Position numbers and translations under genes: made by a program. This document shows positions 7,564 through 17,500 of a DNA stretch of 60,779 nucleotides, one piece after another; within the stretch, counting starts at the first letter, position 1, and each line of letters begins with the position of its first letter. The notes under the pieces are model-generated. The model made no database searches. It saw only the letters and a program-made list of their open reading frames with translations, and was not told the DNA's origin. The stretch is from Firmicutes bacterium FC7 (GTDB taxonomy: Bacteria > Bacillota > Clostridia > Tissierellales > Tissierellaceae): positions 535-61,313 of the forward strand of contig JAKELU010000013.1 in assembly GCA_022760735.1 (NCBI GenBank). The letters run 5' to 3'.

Positions 7564-8802
7564 TTAGTAAACTCTTATATTCTCTCCTGTTATCAAATAT
7601 TCCGGTATTTTAATATCTTTATTTCCAGGATAATTGGCAAAAAATAACCTTATGCTTCTAATGGCACTATATGTTTCTAAAATCACTTCATTTTGTCTCT
7701 TAATTAATGATTTATCATATTTGTTCGAATATATTTCATGGGCTGGCACTTGTCTTATCTTTCGAATTGCTTTTAACGGATTTATGATAAGTTCATCTAA
7801 GTTTTCATTAGTTATTATATTCTTTTTTAGCCATTCCTCCAACATTACTAGACTCCCCTTGGGATTTCCATCTCCATTTTTCCTATCAACTGGTCTTATG
7901 TATCTAGCAGCAGTTGTAAATGTTTTATGATTGATATTATGGATAATCATTTTTTCAAGGCACAATATAAATGCATAATAGTTTTTTAGTGTCGGAAGGA
8001 AAATCATTCTATAATCTTCTGGCTTTTCGGCAGTATGCGGTTCAAATGTTTTCCTGAACAAATTCGGAATCCCCATATTGTTACACATAGAATTTATAAC
8101 TTTCATTTCGTCTAATAGTGCATCATAAATAGAAATTTCATCAATCCATTTTCCTAATATTAAATTGTCATAGAAGCCACTGTTTATATAGTAATCTTCT
8201 TGTTTTTCCAAGTAATTTATTTTCCATTTTAATTGAGCATTCAACGAAAGTTCCGCTAAATCTCTCAAAAAAACACCTACAACTCTTTCATGGTTTCCTT
8301 TCTTTTTGTGATAACCTATGCCAAAATCTTTGATATATTCACCTTCTAGATCTTCATTAACAAAATCGTCTGAAGTTACTATGCTTCCTCTATAATCAAA
8401 AGAAAAAACAATGTATTTAGGATTTTGAAAATATGATTCCAATATTTCTATATCGAAAAATAGTATATCCAGTTGTTCTTTACCCTCCATAAGCATTTTG
8501 GTGAAAGGTTTTTCAGTAAAAAGATTCATTGATTTTAGATGCTTTTCTGTTGGATACAAAACAACTGAACCAGCCCTGTCTTTGACTGCCCTTTTCTGTT
8601 CTTCCTTATCAATATCTAGTTTTAAGGCTTTAATATGTGGGTTAAGCACAAAATTGGATGATAATACTTCTATTCTCCCCTCATCTATTAATTCACAAAT
8701 AAGATCTTCTTGGTCATTATCTAATTGTCTCAAGGGTAAGCCGTTAAAATCCCTTGACTGTAAATAATAGTTAGTTATTTCTGTGAGTATCTTTTCTTTC
8801 AA
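7564..8802 (-). CDS. Unknown protein, last gene of the methylase-associated operon
   Basis: The protein has about 412 residues from the TTG at 8802, which follows AGGGGGGAT; a frame to 8820 exists but lacks a ribosome site. An N-terminal segment resembling a winged helix (about residues 1-60, ILTEITNYY...LICELIDEGRIEVL) is followed by a β-rich central part and a helical C-terminal half with ARYIRPVDRKNGDGNPKGS and IRKIRQVPAHEIY. I cannot name a family. It follows the kinase gene by 6-24 bp and is probably co-transcribed. A role as sensor or target of the kinase is only a guess. Confidence 0.65.
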   Translation of the reverse strand: MKEKILTEITNYYLQSRDFNGLPLRQLDNDQEDLICELIDEGRIEVLSSNFVLNPHIKALKLDIDKEEQKRAVKDRAGSVVLYPTEKHLKSMNLFTEKPFTKMLMEGKEQLDILFFDIEILESYFQNPKYIVFSFDYRGSIVTSDDFVNEDLEGEYIKDFGIGYHKKKGNHERVVGVFLRDLAELSLNAQLKWKINYLEKQEDYYINSGFYDNLILGKWIDEISIYDALLDEMKVINSMCNNMGIPNLFRKTFEPHTAEKPEDYRMIFLPTLKNYYAFILCLEKMIIHNINHKTFTTAARYIRPVDRKNGDGNPKGSLVMLEEWLKKNIITNENLDELIINPLKAIRKIRQVPAHEIYSNKYDKSLIKRQNEVILETYSAIRSIRLFFANYPGNKDIKIPEYLITGENIRVY

Positions 8803-8826
8803 ATTATCCCCCCTTAACAAAAATAG

Positions 8827-10278
8827 TTAAGTATTCAAGTACTGGTCATATACCTTCAATCTATTTTCAATTAGCATATCTCCCGGATCCATTCTTAAAG
8901 CATACTTAAAATATGCCCTAGCCTTACTGAACTCTTTCTTAATATCATAGGCATGACCTAATTTCTTAACGATGTATAGTAGTCCCGGTGTTTCTTCATT
9001 AATTTCTTCTAACAATTTAATTGCTTCATCAGGCTTATTAACCAACCCATAGGTTATTGCCAATCTATACTTATAATTAATATTTTCAGGATTCTTCTTT
9101 GATAAGTACTCATACAACATCATGGCTTCATCATATTTTTTAAGTTCTATATAAATCTTTGCTTTTAAGGAAAATATATTATCTTTAAAGGCCTCTCTAC
9201 GAATGGCTTCTACCTTATCTATCTCAATTTTCTCGATTTGACTTAGGCTATCAAAATATCTTTGTAAATTATAATACACGTAAGCCATGTGATAGAAAAT
9301 ATCAGGAGTGTTATTGCCGTTCTCTTTCTGATAACGAAGTAACACTTCTGCTTCTTGAAACCGGTTATTATTATAAAGATTGATAACATTTTGCATCCAA
9401 TCATCATAGGCTGCTTTCTCTACTATGCTTAGAGACATCAAAGGTGCTTGCTGTTCAGTATCTAATACCCTTTTAGTAATATCTTCTTTCAATTCTTCAA
9501 TACTTTGATACCTATCCTCTGGATTTCTTTGTAGTGCCCTTAAAATAATCTCTTCGATGCTTATAGGTATATTGTCGTTAATTTCCCTCGGTTTTGGAAA
9601 GGGAACATTATTAATTACCTGAATAGGAGTTTCATGAGGTGTTCTTCCTGTTAACAACTGATAAAGCAGAACTCCCAAAGAATAGATGTCTGAAATAAGA
9701 TACCTTTTGTTAGAGCCTGCTATTTCTGGAGCCATATAAGCCCACGTTCCTCCAGCGTCTACAGTCCTCACAAAAACATTCTCGATAAACTTACTTGTTC
9801 CAAAATCCGTCAATTTTACTTCTCTATCATTAAAGAGGATATTATGTGGTTTTATATCACCATGGCAAATATTTTTATTATGTAAAAACTTCACCCCTTC
9901 TAATATTTTTAAAAAAATCAAGATAACTTCTTTAATTGTTTTTGGATTTCTAAACCCATCGTCAGTTAATTCTTCTGCCAAGGTTTTTCCTTCAAAGAAC
10001 TCCATTTCAATAACAAAAACTCCATCTAATCTCCCCATCCAATTTACTTTAATAACGTTTGGATGAGAATCACCAATTAACTTTATACCTTCTGATAATG
10101 CATTATCTCCACGTTCTTGATCTTTAGGTATTTTTAAAGCAACTAACTCCTCTGTTTCTAAATTAATAGCAGACCAAACATATCCAAAGGTTCCTTCGTT
10201 TATATATTCTTTTAAAATGTATTTGTTGCCTAAAACTTGATCCCTTTTAGGATAAAAATCAGAAGCCCTTCTTACCAT
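8827..10278 (-). CDS. Hanks-type serine/threonine kinase with C-terminal TPR repeats
   Basis: The protein has 483 residues. The kinase domain spans about residues 15-275: glycine loop INEGTFGYVW, ATP lysine in VALKIPK, catalytic loop HGDIKPHNILF, DFG in LTDFGTSKF, APE-type MAPEIAG, and a final IEEIILRALQRNPEDRYQS. From about 300 to the end, helical repeats fit TPRs (FYHMAYVYYNLQRYFDSL; YKYRLAITYGLVNKPDEAI). There is no membrane segment, unlike PASTA kinases. All catalytic residues seem present. In a defence operon such a kinase could set the state of the ATPase or nuclease modules, as kinases do in Pgl/BREX type 2 or MADS; that link is inference. Confidence 0.88.
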   Translation of the reverse strand: MVRRASDFYPKRDQVLGNKYILKEYINEGTFGYVWSAINLETEELVALKIPKDQERGDNALSEGIKLIGDSHPNVIKVNWMGRLDGVFVIEMEFFEGKTLAEELTDDGFRNPKTIKEVILIFLKILEGVKFLHNKNICHGDIKPHNILFNDREVKLTDFGTSKFIENVFVRTVDAGGTWAYMAPEIAGSNKRYLISDIYSLGVLLYQLLTGRTPHETPIQVINNVPFPKPREINDNIPISIEEIILRALQRNPEDRYQSIEELKEDITKRVLDTEQQAPLMSLSIVEKAAYDDWMQNVINLYNNNRFQEAEVLLRYQKENGNNTPDIFYHMAYVYYNLQRYFDSLSQIEKIEIDKVEAIRREAFKDNIFSLKAKIYIELKKYDEAMMLYEYLSKKNPENINYKYRLAITYGLVNKPDEAIKLLEEINEETPGLLYIVKKLGHAYDIKKEFSKARAYFKYALRMDPGDMLIENRLKVYDQYLNT

Positions 10279-10282
10279 TTCA

Positions 10283-10927
10283 TCACCTCACTTTTATCCA
10301 TTGGTTAAACGTTAGTTTGTCTTTATCTCCTGACGCCACACAATGATAAACTAAATAAGATGTTTTCCTACCATCAATACCGGGAACCCTTGTCCCATTA
10401 CCCATAGTAAATCCTTCATCAAAAATTCGTATATAGTTGGATATATCCCCTGGAGTAACCTTAGGATAAGTCCAATAAACAAATAGTATTAATGGTACAT
10501 TTCCTCCTAACTGATGGTATGCAATAAGGAGGTTTTGAATTTTTTCTTCCAGTTTCCGATTCTTTAATCGACTATTATCATATCTTTCAAATTCACAGAG
10601 TAGCAAAGGTTGATTATCCTTGGTTGAATACCAAATAGAATCTGGTCTTACTGCTGGCTTTTTGTCAATATGATATTCCCCAGATTCTTCTGCAACCTTC
10701 TCTGCCATAAATGTTTGCTTTTCATAAGGATAAACAGGACATTCTGAAATAGCAGTAGTGTCACTAATAGTCCTCCCAATAGCAGTTAAATAATTTAATC
10801 CCATTGTATGTACAGTTTCAGAATAATCCCTAACCCCAAAATCTGTCATCATAGGGAAAAATCTTTTCCTAATTTCCCCTGTTTTCATTTCTTCTCTGAT
10901 GGCTTGTATCAGTCTTTCTCTAACCAT
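10283..10927 (-). CDS. Probable PD-(D/E)XK-like nuclease-fold protein, 214 residues
   Basis: The protein has 214 residues with no close family I can name. The middle shows RPDSIWYS followed about 12 residues later by LLLCEFERYD, the spacing and strand pattern of a restriction-endonuclease-like core (Asp, then Glu-x-Glu in place of Glu-x-Lys). It is followed by long helices and a strand LILFVYWTYP. No metal or DNA contact can be proved by reading. It lies between the HerA-like ATPase (8 bp overlap) and the kinase (4 bp gap), so it is part of the same operon and may be its nuclease arm. Confidence 0.55.
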   Translation of the reverse strand: MVRERLIQAIREEMKTGEIRKRFFPMMTDFGVRDYSETVHTMGLNYLTAIGRTISDTTAISECPVYPYEKQTFMAEKVAEESGEYHIDKKPAVRPDSIWYSTKDNQPLLLCEFERYDNSRLKNRKLEEKIQNLLIAYHQLGGNVPLILFVYWTYPKVTPGDISNYIRIFDEGFTMGNGTRVPGIDGRKTSYLVYHCVASGDKDKLTFNQWIKVR

Positions 10928-12599
10928 TAAAAACTCCCCATTCGTTAGTCACCTCTGGAGACTCTCCTCCGTGTATCAATGCTTTTGTTCCTACCTTAAC
11001 CAATAAAGGTGCGGGAATTGATCGACCATTTATTAGGGCTTCTCCTGTACTCAAGGAAGGGAGTTCATCTATATCGGCTTTTGAAAACATATCGCTTGTC
11101 TTAGCAATAAATCTTTGGTCATCGGGATTTTTTAAACGCATTGTAATTATAGTATTACATTGGGATGTAACGTCAGGGTCTAATTTAGAAGGTCTTTGAG
11201 AAATTATAGAGAAGCCAACTCCAAATTTTCTACCTTCACTGGCTATTCTCTTAATAATCTTCTTGGAGATAGAAGGGATTCCTGCAGGTGCAAAATTATG
11301 TCCTTCTTCATAGACAAGAAAACATGGTCTTGTTTGCCTTCTTTTATCACCTGCTGCTCTCATTATTTCGCTTGAAATAAGAGCAGTTATAATTTGCTTT
11401 GCATCGTCAGATAAACCTTGTAGATCAATAATAACAAGTCTACCTATATTGTCTCCTTTTTCACCTACCATATCATAGATGTCACTTGGTTCTCCAATTG
11501 CCCTTGTATAAAAACTTTTTGCTTCGTTGATCACACGATTTAGTTTAGTTGCCGCAACTGCTGCACTTCTTCCATTTAATGCTCTTGCTTCAGCAGGGCT
11601 TAATTCTTCCCATTCCCTAAGTTCCTCTAAATCTCCAGATAAAATCTCCCTTAGATCTTGTATATCTCTTGGTTGATTACTGTATTTTGCTTGCCAATAG
11701 CGAATCGCTACATCCAATACCCTTTCTTGCGGCTCTGTTAGCCCAGGCAGTATTGAGGATAAATCGTCCATATCTAAACGGTCGAACTGCAATGCAAGGT
11801 GTTTATTTTTATTCATATACTTATAATCAAAGGCATCGATTTGTGGAGTATAAACTTTTATGCCCCCACCAGCATTTAGGAGTTTTCTCATCATCTCCTG
11901 AATTTTTATGATACTTTCTCTATCTCTTACATCCTCTATACTGTCAATATCCTCATTAAATTGTAATTCTCCTTTTGCAAATGCCTTACCATATTCTCCG
12001 TGAACATCAAATACCACCACTGTTCCATTCATTAGTGCAACTAATCTTTCAATAATTCTTCCGACAGTATAAGACTTTCCTGAACCGGTCATGGCCAATA
12101 CGGCCAAATGCTCTGTAACAAGTTTATTAACATCTAAGTAAACTGGGACAATATTTTCTCCTTTGTCATAACCTATCAGATTTCCAATATGAATACTTGT
12201 ATTTTCATCAAATTTATAGAATCCTGATAAAAATTCATAGTCTACACCGTAAACCTTTTCACCGGGGTTTAAAGGTCTTCGTGGAATCTTAATTTGCCCT
12301 GAACTATCCCTATATCCTACCAATTCGATAGTTCCGAATAAAGTTTCCCCTGTAACTTGGGCACCGGGTAATATTTCTAACTCTGATAGTCCTTCCCCCA
12401 TATTGGAATTATAAAGTATGTTGCTTCTTGAAATAGATATAATTCTTCCAAGGACATAAGTCTCTGGTTCATCCATGGATTCCTTATGTTTAATTTTAAC
12501 AAACTCTCCCCTTTTGGCAGAGAAACTGTCTTCTAATGCAATCTTAATGTCATTTGGATTCCCTGTATTTCCAATTAGTTTTCCTATATACTTATCCAT
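10920..12599 (-). CDS. HerA-like hexameric DNA-translocase ATPase
   Basis: The protein has about 559 residues from the ATG at 12599 (AGGGGG eight bases upstream). The N terminus fits a HAS-barrel (about residues 1-110). Then come the P-loop MTGSGKSYTVGR, VVVFDVHGEYG typical of HerA/DUF87 proteins, Walker B FLVYEEGHNF, and a sensor/arginine region FSIISQRPSKLDP. Known biology: HerA proteins form hexamers that move along DNA and drive NurA-type nucleases; HerA pairs recur in phage-defence loci. The preceding gene product (12613-13764) resembles a NurA partner. The upstream ATGs in the frame overlap the ribosome site and are unlikely starts. Confidence 0.86.
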   Translation of the reverse strand: MDKYIGKLIGNTGNPNDIKIALEDSFSAKRGEFVKIKHKESMDEPETYVLGRIISISRSNILYNSNMGEGLSELEILPGAQVTGETLFGTIELVGYRDSSGQIKIPRRPLNPGEKVYGVDYEFLSGFYKFDENTSIHIGNLIGYDKGENIVPVYLDVNKLVTEHLAVLAMTGSGKSYTVGRIIERLVALMNGTVVVFDVHGEYGKAFAKGELQFNEDIDSIEDVRDRESIIKIQEMMRKLLNAGGGIKVYTPQIDAFDYKYMNKNKHLALQFDRLDMDDLSSILPGLTEPQERVLDVAIRYWQAKYSNQPRDIQDLREILSGDLEELREWEELSPAEARALNGRSAAVAATKLNRVINEAKSFYTRAIGEPSDIYDMVGEKGDNIGRLVIIDLQGLSDDAKQIITALISSEIMRAAGDKRRQTRPCFLVYEEGHNFAPAGIPSISKKIIKRIASEGRKFGVGFSIISQRPSKLDPDVTSQCNTIITMRLKNPDDQRFIAKTSDMFSKADIDELPSLSTGEALINGRSIPAPLLVKVGTKALIHGGESPEVTNEWGVFNG

Positions 12600-12612
12600 A
12601 CTCATCCCCCTT

Positions 12613-13764
12613 TTATTCATCTTCAAATACATCTAAGTCTTCTTTCCATATAGCCTCTAAACTCTCATTCTTAAGCATTTCTTTAGCATGAGATTTGTAA
12701 AATTCCAAAACTCCAGGTCTTACTTCAATTGGTTTAAGAGCATATTTGGCATACCAAAGAGGTATCGGTAGGGCTTTGGCTTGGTCAAAAGTAATTAGAG
12801 TCATAATTTCTGCACAAATCTTGTCTAACATATCAGAATCCCAGTCATCAACCTTCCCGAGCACTTCAATCAGCATAGGTGGGGTATTATTTCCTGCTTT
12901 AATATGCATAGTCATCAGCCCTAATTCTCTAACAGATATAGGTTCCATACGATTATCTTTCGTTATCGCATCAAATTGAAAGGCCGCAGTTCTAGACCGC
13001 TTAACCAAAATACCTTTTAGCAATCTTTTGATTCCAACCATTTGCATCTTTGACATGTATTGATCCAGTTCCGAAGTAATGCTTTCACCTATAGCGTCTG
13101 GAACATACTTTAAATTCTCTTTTGTCAAAGCAAAGAAAATAGCACCAAACCTCTTACCCCCAATGGATGCAATTTTTACTCCGTTCTTATTAAAGGGATA
13201 AATTTTCTCTTTATATTCACTCCAAAACTTGGCTATAGTTTCTTTACACAAGTCGTAATACTTCATAATGTCAACACGTTCAGACAATGGAGTGTCGGCT
13301 CTCTCTAATAACAATGGAACGTCCATAATAATTAACTCTGGTAAATCTACCTCTTCCATTGTATCCATTAATAATTTATAAGCATTTATCATGTCGATAA
13401 ATTTAAGTTTTTTCTGCCAATCTAAATCATCTATTTCATCCACATCCACAACACTTTCTTGCTTCGTTTGATAAATTGATCCTTCTTGAATGGAAATATC
13501 TTGTCTTACCGCACCAGAAATATATAATATTCCTCCAAAAGCATTTGTGGTCCTATGACTCGTGGCAATTCCTGAACATTTAATAGTTATCGGCTGAATC
13601 AAATCAAGGGTTCTAATCACTCCCTGTTCTTTAAGCATAGGGGCTATCTTATCAATAAACCTCATTTTGCTAGATAGTTTGGATACCGTTGCTGGTAAGC
13701 CTAATTGGACATTAGCCACGATGCTTTGGGAAACAGGAACTCCTTTGTCAAAACTACCATTCAT
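12613..13764 (-). CDS. NurA-like nuclease-domain protein (HerA partner)
   Basis: The protein has 383 residues. It starts MNGSFDKG, then a β-strand-rich part containing AFGGILYISGAVRQ; further on ELIIMDVPLLLERADTPLSE places an Asp on a strand as in NurA/RNase H-like folds. The call leans on position, since it lies next to herA with no gap, and on this weak motif pattern. Known biology: NurA is a 5'-3' nuclease controlled by HerA. An AAGGAGGG ribosome site lies before the ATG at 13764, and the next gene upstream overlaps it by 11 bp. It could instead be a different structural adaptor. Confidence 0.55.
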   Translation of the reverse strand: MNGSFDKGVPVSQSIVANVQLGLPATVSKLSSKMRFIDKIAPMLKEQGVIRTLDLIQPITIKCSGIATSHRTTNAFGGILYISGAVRQDISIQEGSIYQTKQESVVDVDEIDDLDWQKKLKFIDMINAYKLLMDTMEEVDLPELIIMDVPLLLERADTPLSERVDIMKYYDLCKETIAKFWSEYKEKIYPFNKNGVKIASIGGKRFGAIFFALTKENLKYVPDAIGESITSELDQYMSKMQMVGIKRLLKGILVKRSRTAAFQFDAITKDNRMEPISVRELGLMTMHIKAGNNTPPMLIEVLGKVDDWDSDMLDKICAEIMTLITFDQAKALPIPLWYAKYALKPIEVRPGVLEFYKSHAKEMLKNESLEAIWKEDLDVFEDE

Positions 13765-14557
13765 TAGTACTTTCCCTCCTTTCTAATACTTTAATGAAGG
13801 ATTTTAACCGCTTTTCTTTTATGAATAGTTTTCCTTTAGCACTTACCTCTCTGCTGTTAATTAAACCTTGCTTTGTTAAAACTTCTTCTAAGGATTTGAT
13901 TCTTTCCAAGTTTATATTTTTACTAAAATATTGGCTAAATGCTTCCTGTATATCATTATCATTTTTTTCTCCGGCCGCAAACAACATAAACAGTTGCAAA
14001 TGCTCCTCGCCTATCTCAAATCTTTTCGTCTCCATGCTTTGCCTTTTATTTTTTGCTCTTTTTTGGTTTATACAAGAATAAAGATACTGCCTAAACTCGT
14101 CATGTTTATGACTTAGTTTATAATCCAATAATGGTAAAGTGATAACGGTTAATAAACCACTTCCTGTATCTTTACGATAATGGACTCCAAAGTTACCATG
14201 TTCATTTGAGAAAAACTTTTCTTGAATCTTTCCATCAATTTTATATTGACACTCAACCCCTTCGAATTCCAGCCCCTCTTCTCTTTGAACTTTTAAGACC
14301 AACGAAAGATCAAAATAATCGTTCAGGCTTACTTCTTTCCAAGCAGGAGAGAGAATAAGTTGATTGTCAGAGGTATTCAGCCATTTGTTCAAAACCTCAA
14401 GTTCCTTTTTTTCTAATTTATCCAAAAGAATTCCTGGCAGCAGAAAAATCCCTTCAGAAAGACTATCAATATTAACCTCTTTAACTGTTATAAACTTTTC
14501 AAGAACCTTATATTCTGTTCTATTTTTATAGTCTCTAAGTATTTGAACAACCATCAT
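13754..14557 (-). CDS. Unknown protein, 267 residues, coupled to the giant ATPase
   Basis: I do not recognise this protein. Its start overlaps the stop of the ATPase gene as ATGA, so translation is coupled. The N-terminal half alternates strands and helices (GIFLLPGILLDKL; LLTVITLPLLDYKL). The C-terminal third looks like a helical or winged-helix module, with ALTKQ-type turns and a lysine-rich end. There are no cysteines in pairs, signal or membrane segments. Its position suggests an adaptor between the ATPase and the nuclease pair. Confidence 0.6.
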   Translation of the reverse strand: MMVVQILRDYKNRTEYKVLEKFITVKEVNIDSLSEGIFLLPGILLDKLEKKELEVLNKWLNTSDNQLILSPAWKEVSLNDYFDLSLVLKVQREEGLEFEGVECQYKIDGKIQEKFFSNEHGNFGVHYRKDTGSGLLTVITLPLLDYKLSHKHDEFRQYLYSCINQKRAKNKRQSMETKRFEIGEEHLQLFMLFAAGEKNDNDIQEAFSQYFSKNINLERIKSLEEVLTKQGLINSREVSAKGKLFIKEKRLKSFIKVLERRESTNEW

Positions 14558-17500
14558 AATACAACTACCTCAGTCTTAATAAGTTTCATGGCTTCAAGTT
14601 CTCGTTTTTCTTCATCACAATCATTCCAATCTATTGCACCGTCTTTTTTAACAACATTTTTAAAGAATTCAAATGTTACCTTTTTACCCTGGAAAAACTC
14701 CCTTCCTTCCTGCAGTAAATCTTTCATTTTCTCTTCTATGACTTTTTTGGATAATCCATAAGTTTCCTCACTAGGGTAACTTGCTAAATTTAGCCCTACT
14801 ACCTCTTTCCCTTGGGCTCTGCGAATACAGTCTATAGTACTAATTAAATCATTATCATATAACTTATTTCTTTCTTCCTTGGCTTTCCCCATTACATTGT
14901 TCTTTTCTCCCTCGATTAGACCTATATATTGCCTCATCTCTGCTATGACTTTCTTATAATGAGATAGAAACTCCAACGGTTTCCCTTCTAATTCCTCTTC
15001 TTTATTATCTATCTCCTCAACTAAACCACCATTGCAGAAGATTTCCAAAGTTTCAATATAGTTATTTAAGTTCTTAACTTCTACCATGTTTTTTAAATCA
15101 TCTGGCGCATCATTAAAGTAGCCTGCCCACTGTTTGGCTTCAGGCATTTTATCCAAATAAAAATCCACAATTTCCTTAAAGTTTCTCAGAATAGATTTAT
15201 ACTCTCCCATAACTCCTTTATCATCCGACCACCTAAACTCTGCTGTTACTTTGCCTTCAATACCACACTCACTTAGAATTTGATCTAGTCTTTCTATAGC
15301 CTTGCTATATTCAGCCGTCTGTAGATTATAAGCAAGAGTATAACTTTCTTTTACCGTTGTTTTATATTTTGATGTTGTAAGTTCTTTATAGTTAGTTGCA
15401 TATTCTAATTCCACGCTATAACGCTTTAATAGGTTTGTTATAGGGAATATCGGGAAATCAATGTTTCGATACGAATTAGTTTTCTTTATTTGCTCGATCA
15501 TTTCGTTAATCATTTTAGAGGTCGGTTCCTGAATCTCTTTGATATACGCATGAAACAATTTTATATGACGAATTCTATACCAAAGAGGCTTTTCTTTATC
15601 ATCTATTTTAAGGTCTTTTATAATATTGGCACTAAATGTACTATAAGATTTCCAACCCTCTTCATCATAAATATAGTCCACCAACTTATAGAACTGATCA
15701 AGTTTTTTTAGTATCCCTGACCATTTATCTAATACATCTTCACTATCTAATTTGCTCAAGTCGTCTAATGAAATCTGTTCCAAGTATTTTTTTGCATCTT
15801 CTAGTTTTTCTTTATAGATTGGGTTCTGTAAATCTAATGCATTTAAATATGGTCCTTCAATTATTTCCCTAAGTTCATTTTTTTCTTCTATATAATCTTT
15901 ATCAAACCAGTGCTTAACTTTTTCATATCTTTCATTTAAGTCATTGTTATTGACTCTTTTAATAAAACCGTCTGCTTTGTAGATTAGTTTTAAGGCTATA
16001 AAGAATTCAATCCATTGTTCAATGATTTTCTTTGGTTTTACCTTGTCAAACCCACTAAAGAAATATTTGCTTTCAAAGTCCCTTAGGCTTCTATTTTTAA
16101 ATCCTATAAAGGACAAAAAGTGTATAAATGCCTTGGGAATATCAACATCTGAACTAGAGTCATTCACAAAAATTCCTGTGTTTTTGAAACCTTTCTTCTC
16201 CATTATTGTACCGATATGGACATGCCGCATAATAGATAGCAAGTCTTGATATTCACCATCATCAAGTTTAACGCTAGGATCAGAACCCAGTTGTTCTATG
16301 GTGGCATTATTGACTAACATTTTTTTAAAGGCTTTAGCCAACAAACCAATTTGCTTATAATCCCACTGACTCTTATAAATAATAGGTCTTAGGATATAGC
16401 CCTTCTCATCAATTTCTTCAAACCATTTCCTTGCCCCATGGATGAAGAAATCGTTGAGTTTTCTAATTTTCTCACGATACACAATTCCTATCTGATTAGC
16501 AGAATCCCTAAAATCAACCATATCCTTAGAAATAGACATGACCTCTAATATATCTTTTTGGAGCCTTGATATCTGTAATGGTATTAAGCATTTCCCGACT
16601 TCTTTAAAATCTCTTTTTACTTTTTCAATTGTTTCATCTATAGGGGTATCTGATAAAACATAAATAGGATGTACACCTTTATTAAGAAGTCTTCTATCTT
16701 GCAATCCTTGATAAAGTTTTTCTTCATCTTTTCCCCAAACTATCGTAACTATATTATGAGGATTTACTGTTAGCCAAGGTCCTTCTTCAACGATTGTTCT
16801 CATACAAGTCATTCCCGCTAATTGGAATGTCTCTGTTTCGTTATAGTTTATTTCTAAGGCTCTAATGGCTCCTGTTAGTATTCTAAGGACCTCGCCTTCT
16901 TTATCTTTTTTCATTTCCTCAATATATTCTTCTAACTCTTGGTTCTTCTCCCCATCAGTTAAATAACTAAACTCACCTTTGTCGACTCTATATCGCTTGT
17001 TTAATTGATATAAATAAGCAAAGTTAGGTCCTATATATGTTGGAACAATTCCTTCTTCCTCTACTTTTTGTTTTACAAATTCAAAGATGTATTTAGCCGC
17101 TTCTTCTACTCCTTCTTCAGGATATAGCATTCTTATCTGGTCTAAAAAAGTTTCTTCTTCTGCTCCAATGATATATTCATGCTCTTCCACATGAAGGGAA
17201 TACATCTTAAGGTTTTTCAAGAGAACTTCTAAGTCAAAACTGGCACCAAAAGCATTGGCAAATTGATTGCCTTGCAATCGCCTATAACCTACATTATGTA
17301 GTTGCTCACCTAGTGAATCTTTTTTCAACTTTACTACATAAAATTCTTTAAAAAGTTTTGTCCCGTCAGAGGCTTTGGCTTGCATCATTGCTTCTATTTG
17401 GTCTTCTTCATACTTCGATTTCCTAACAGGTAACTGCATAAGTAAAGCATTTTTAATAATGGGTCGATACTTTTCTTTACAACTAATATAATCAAAGGCT

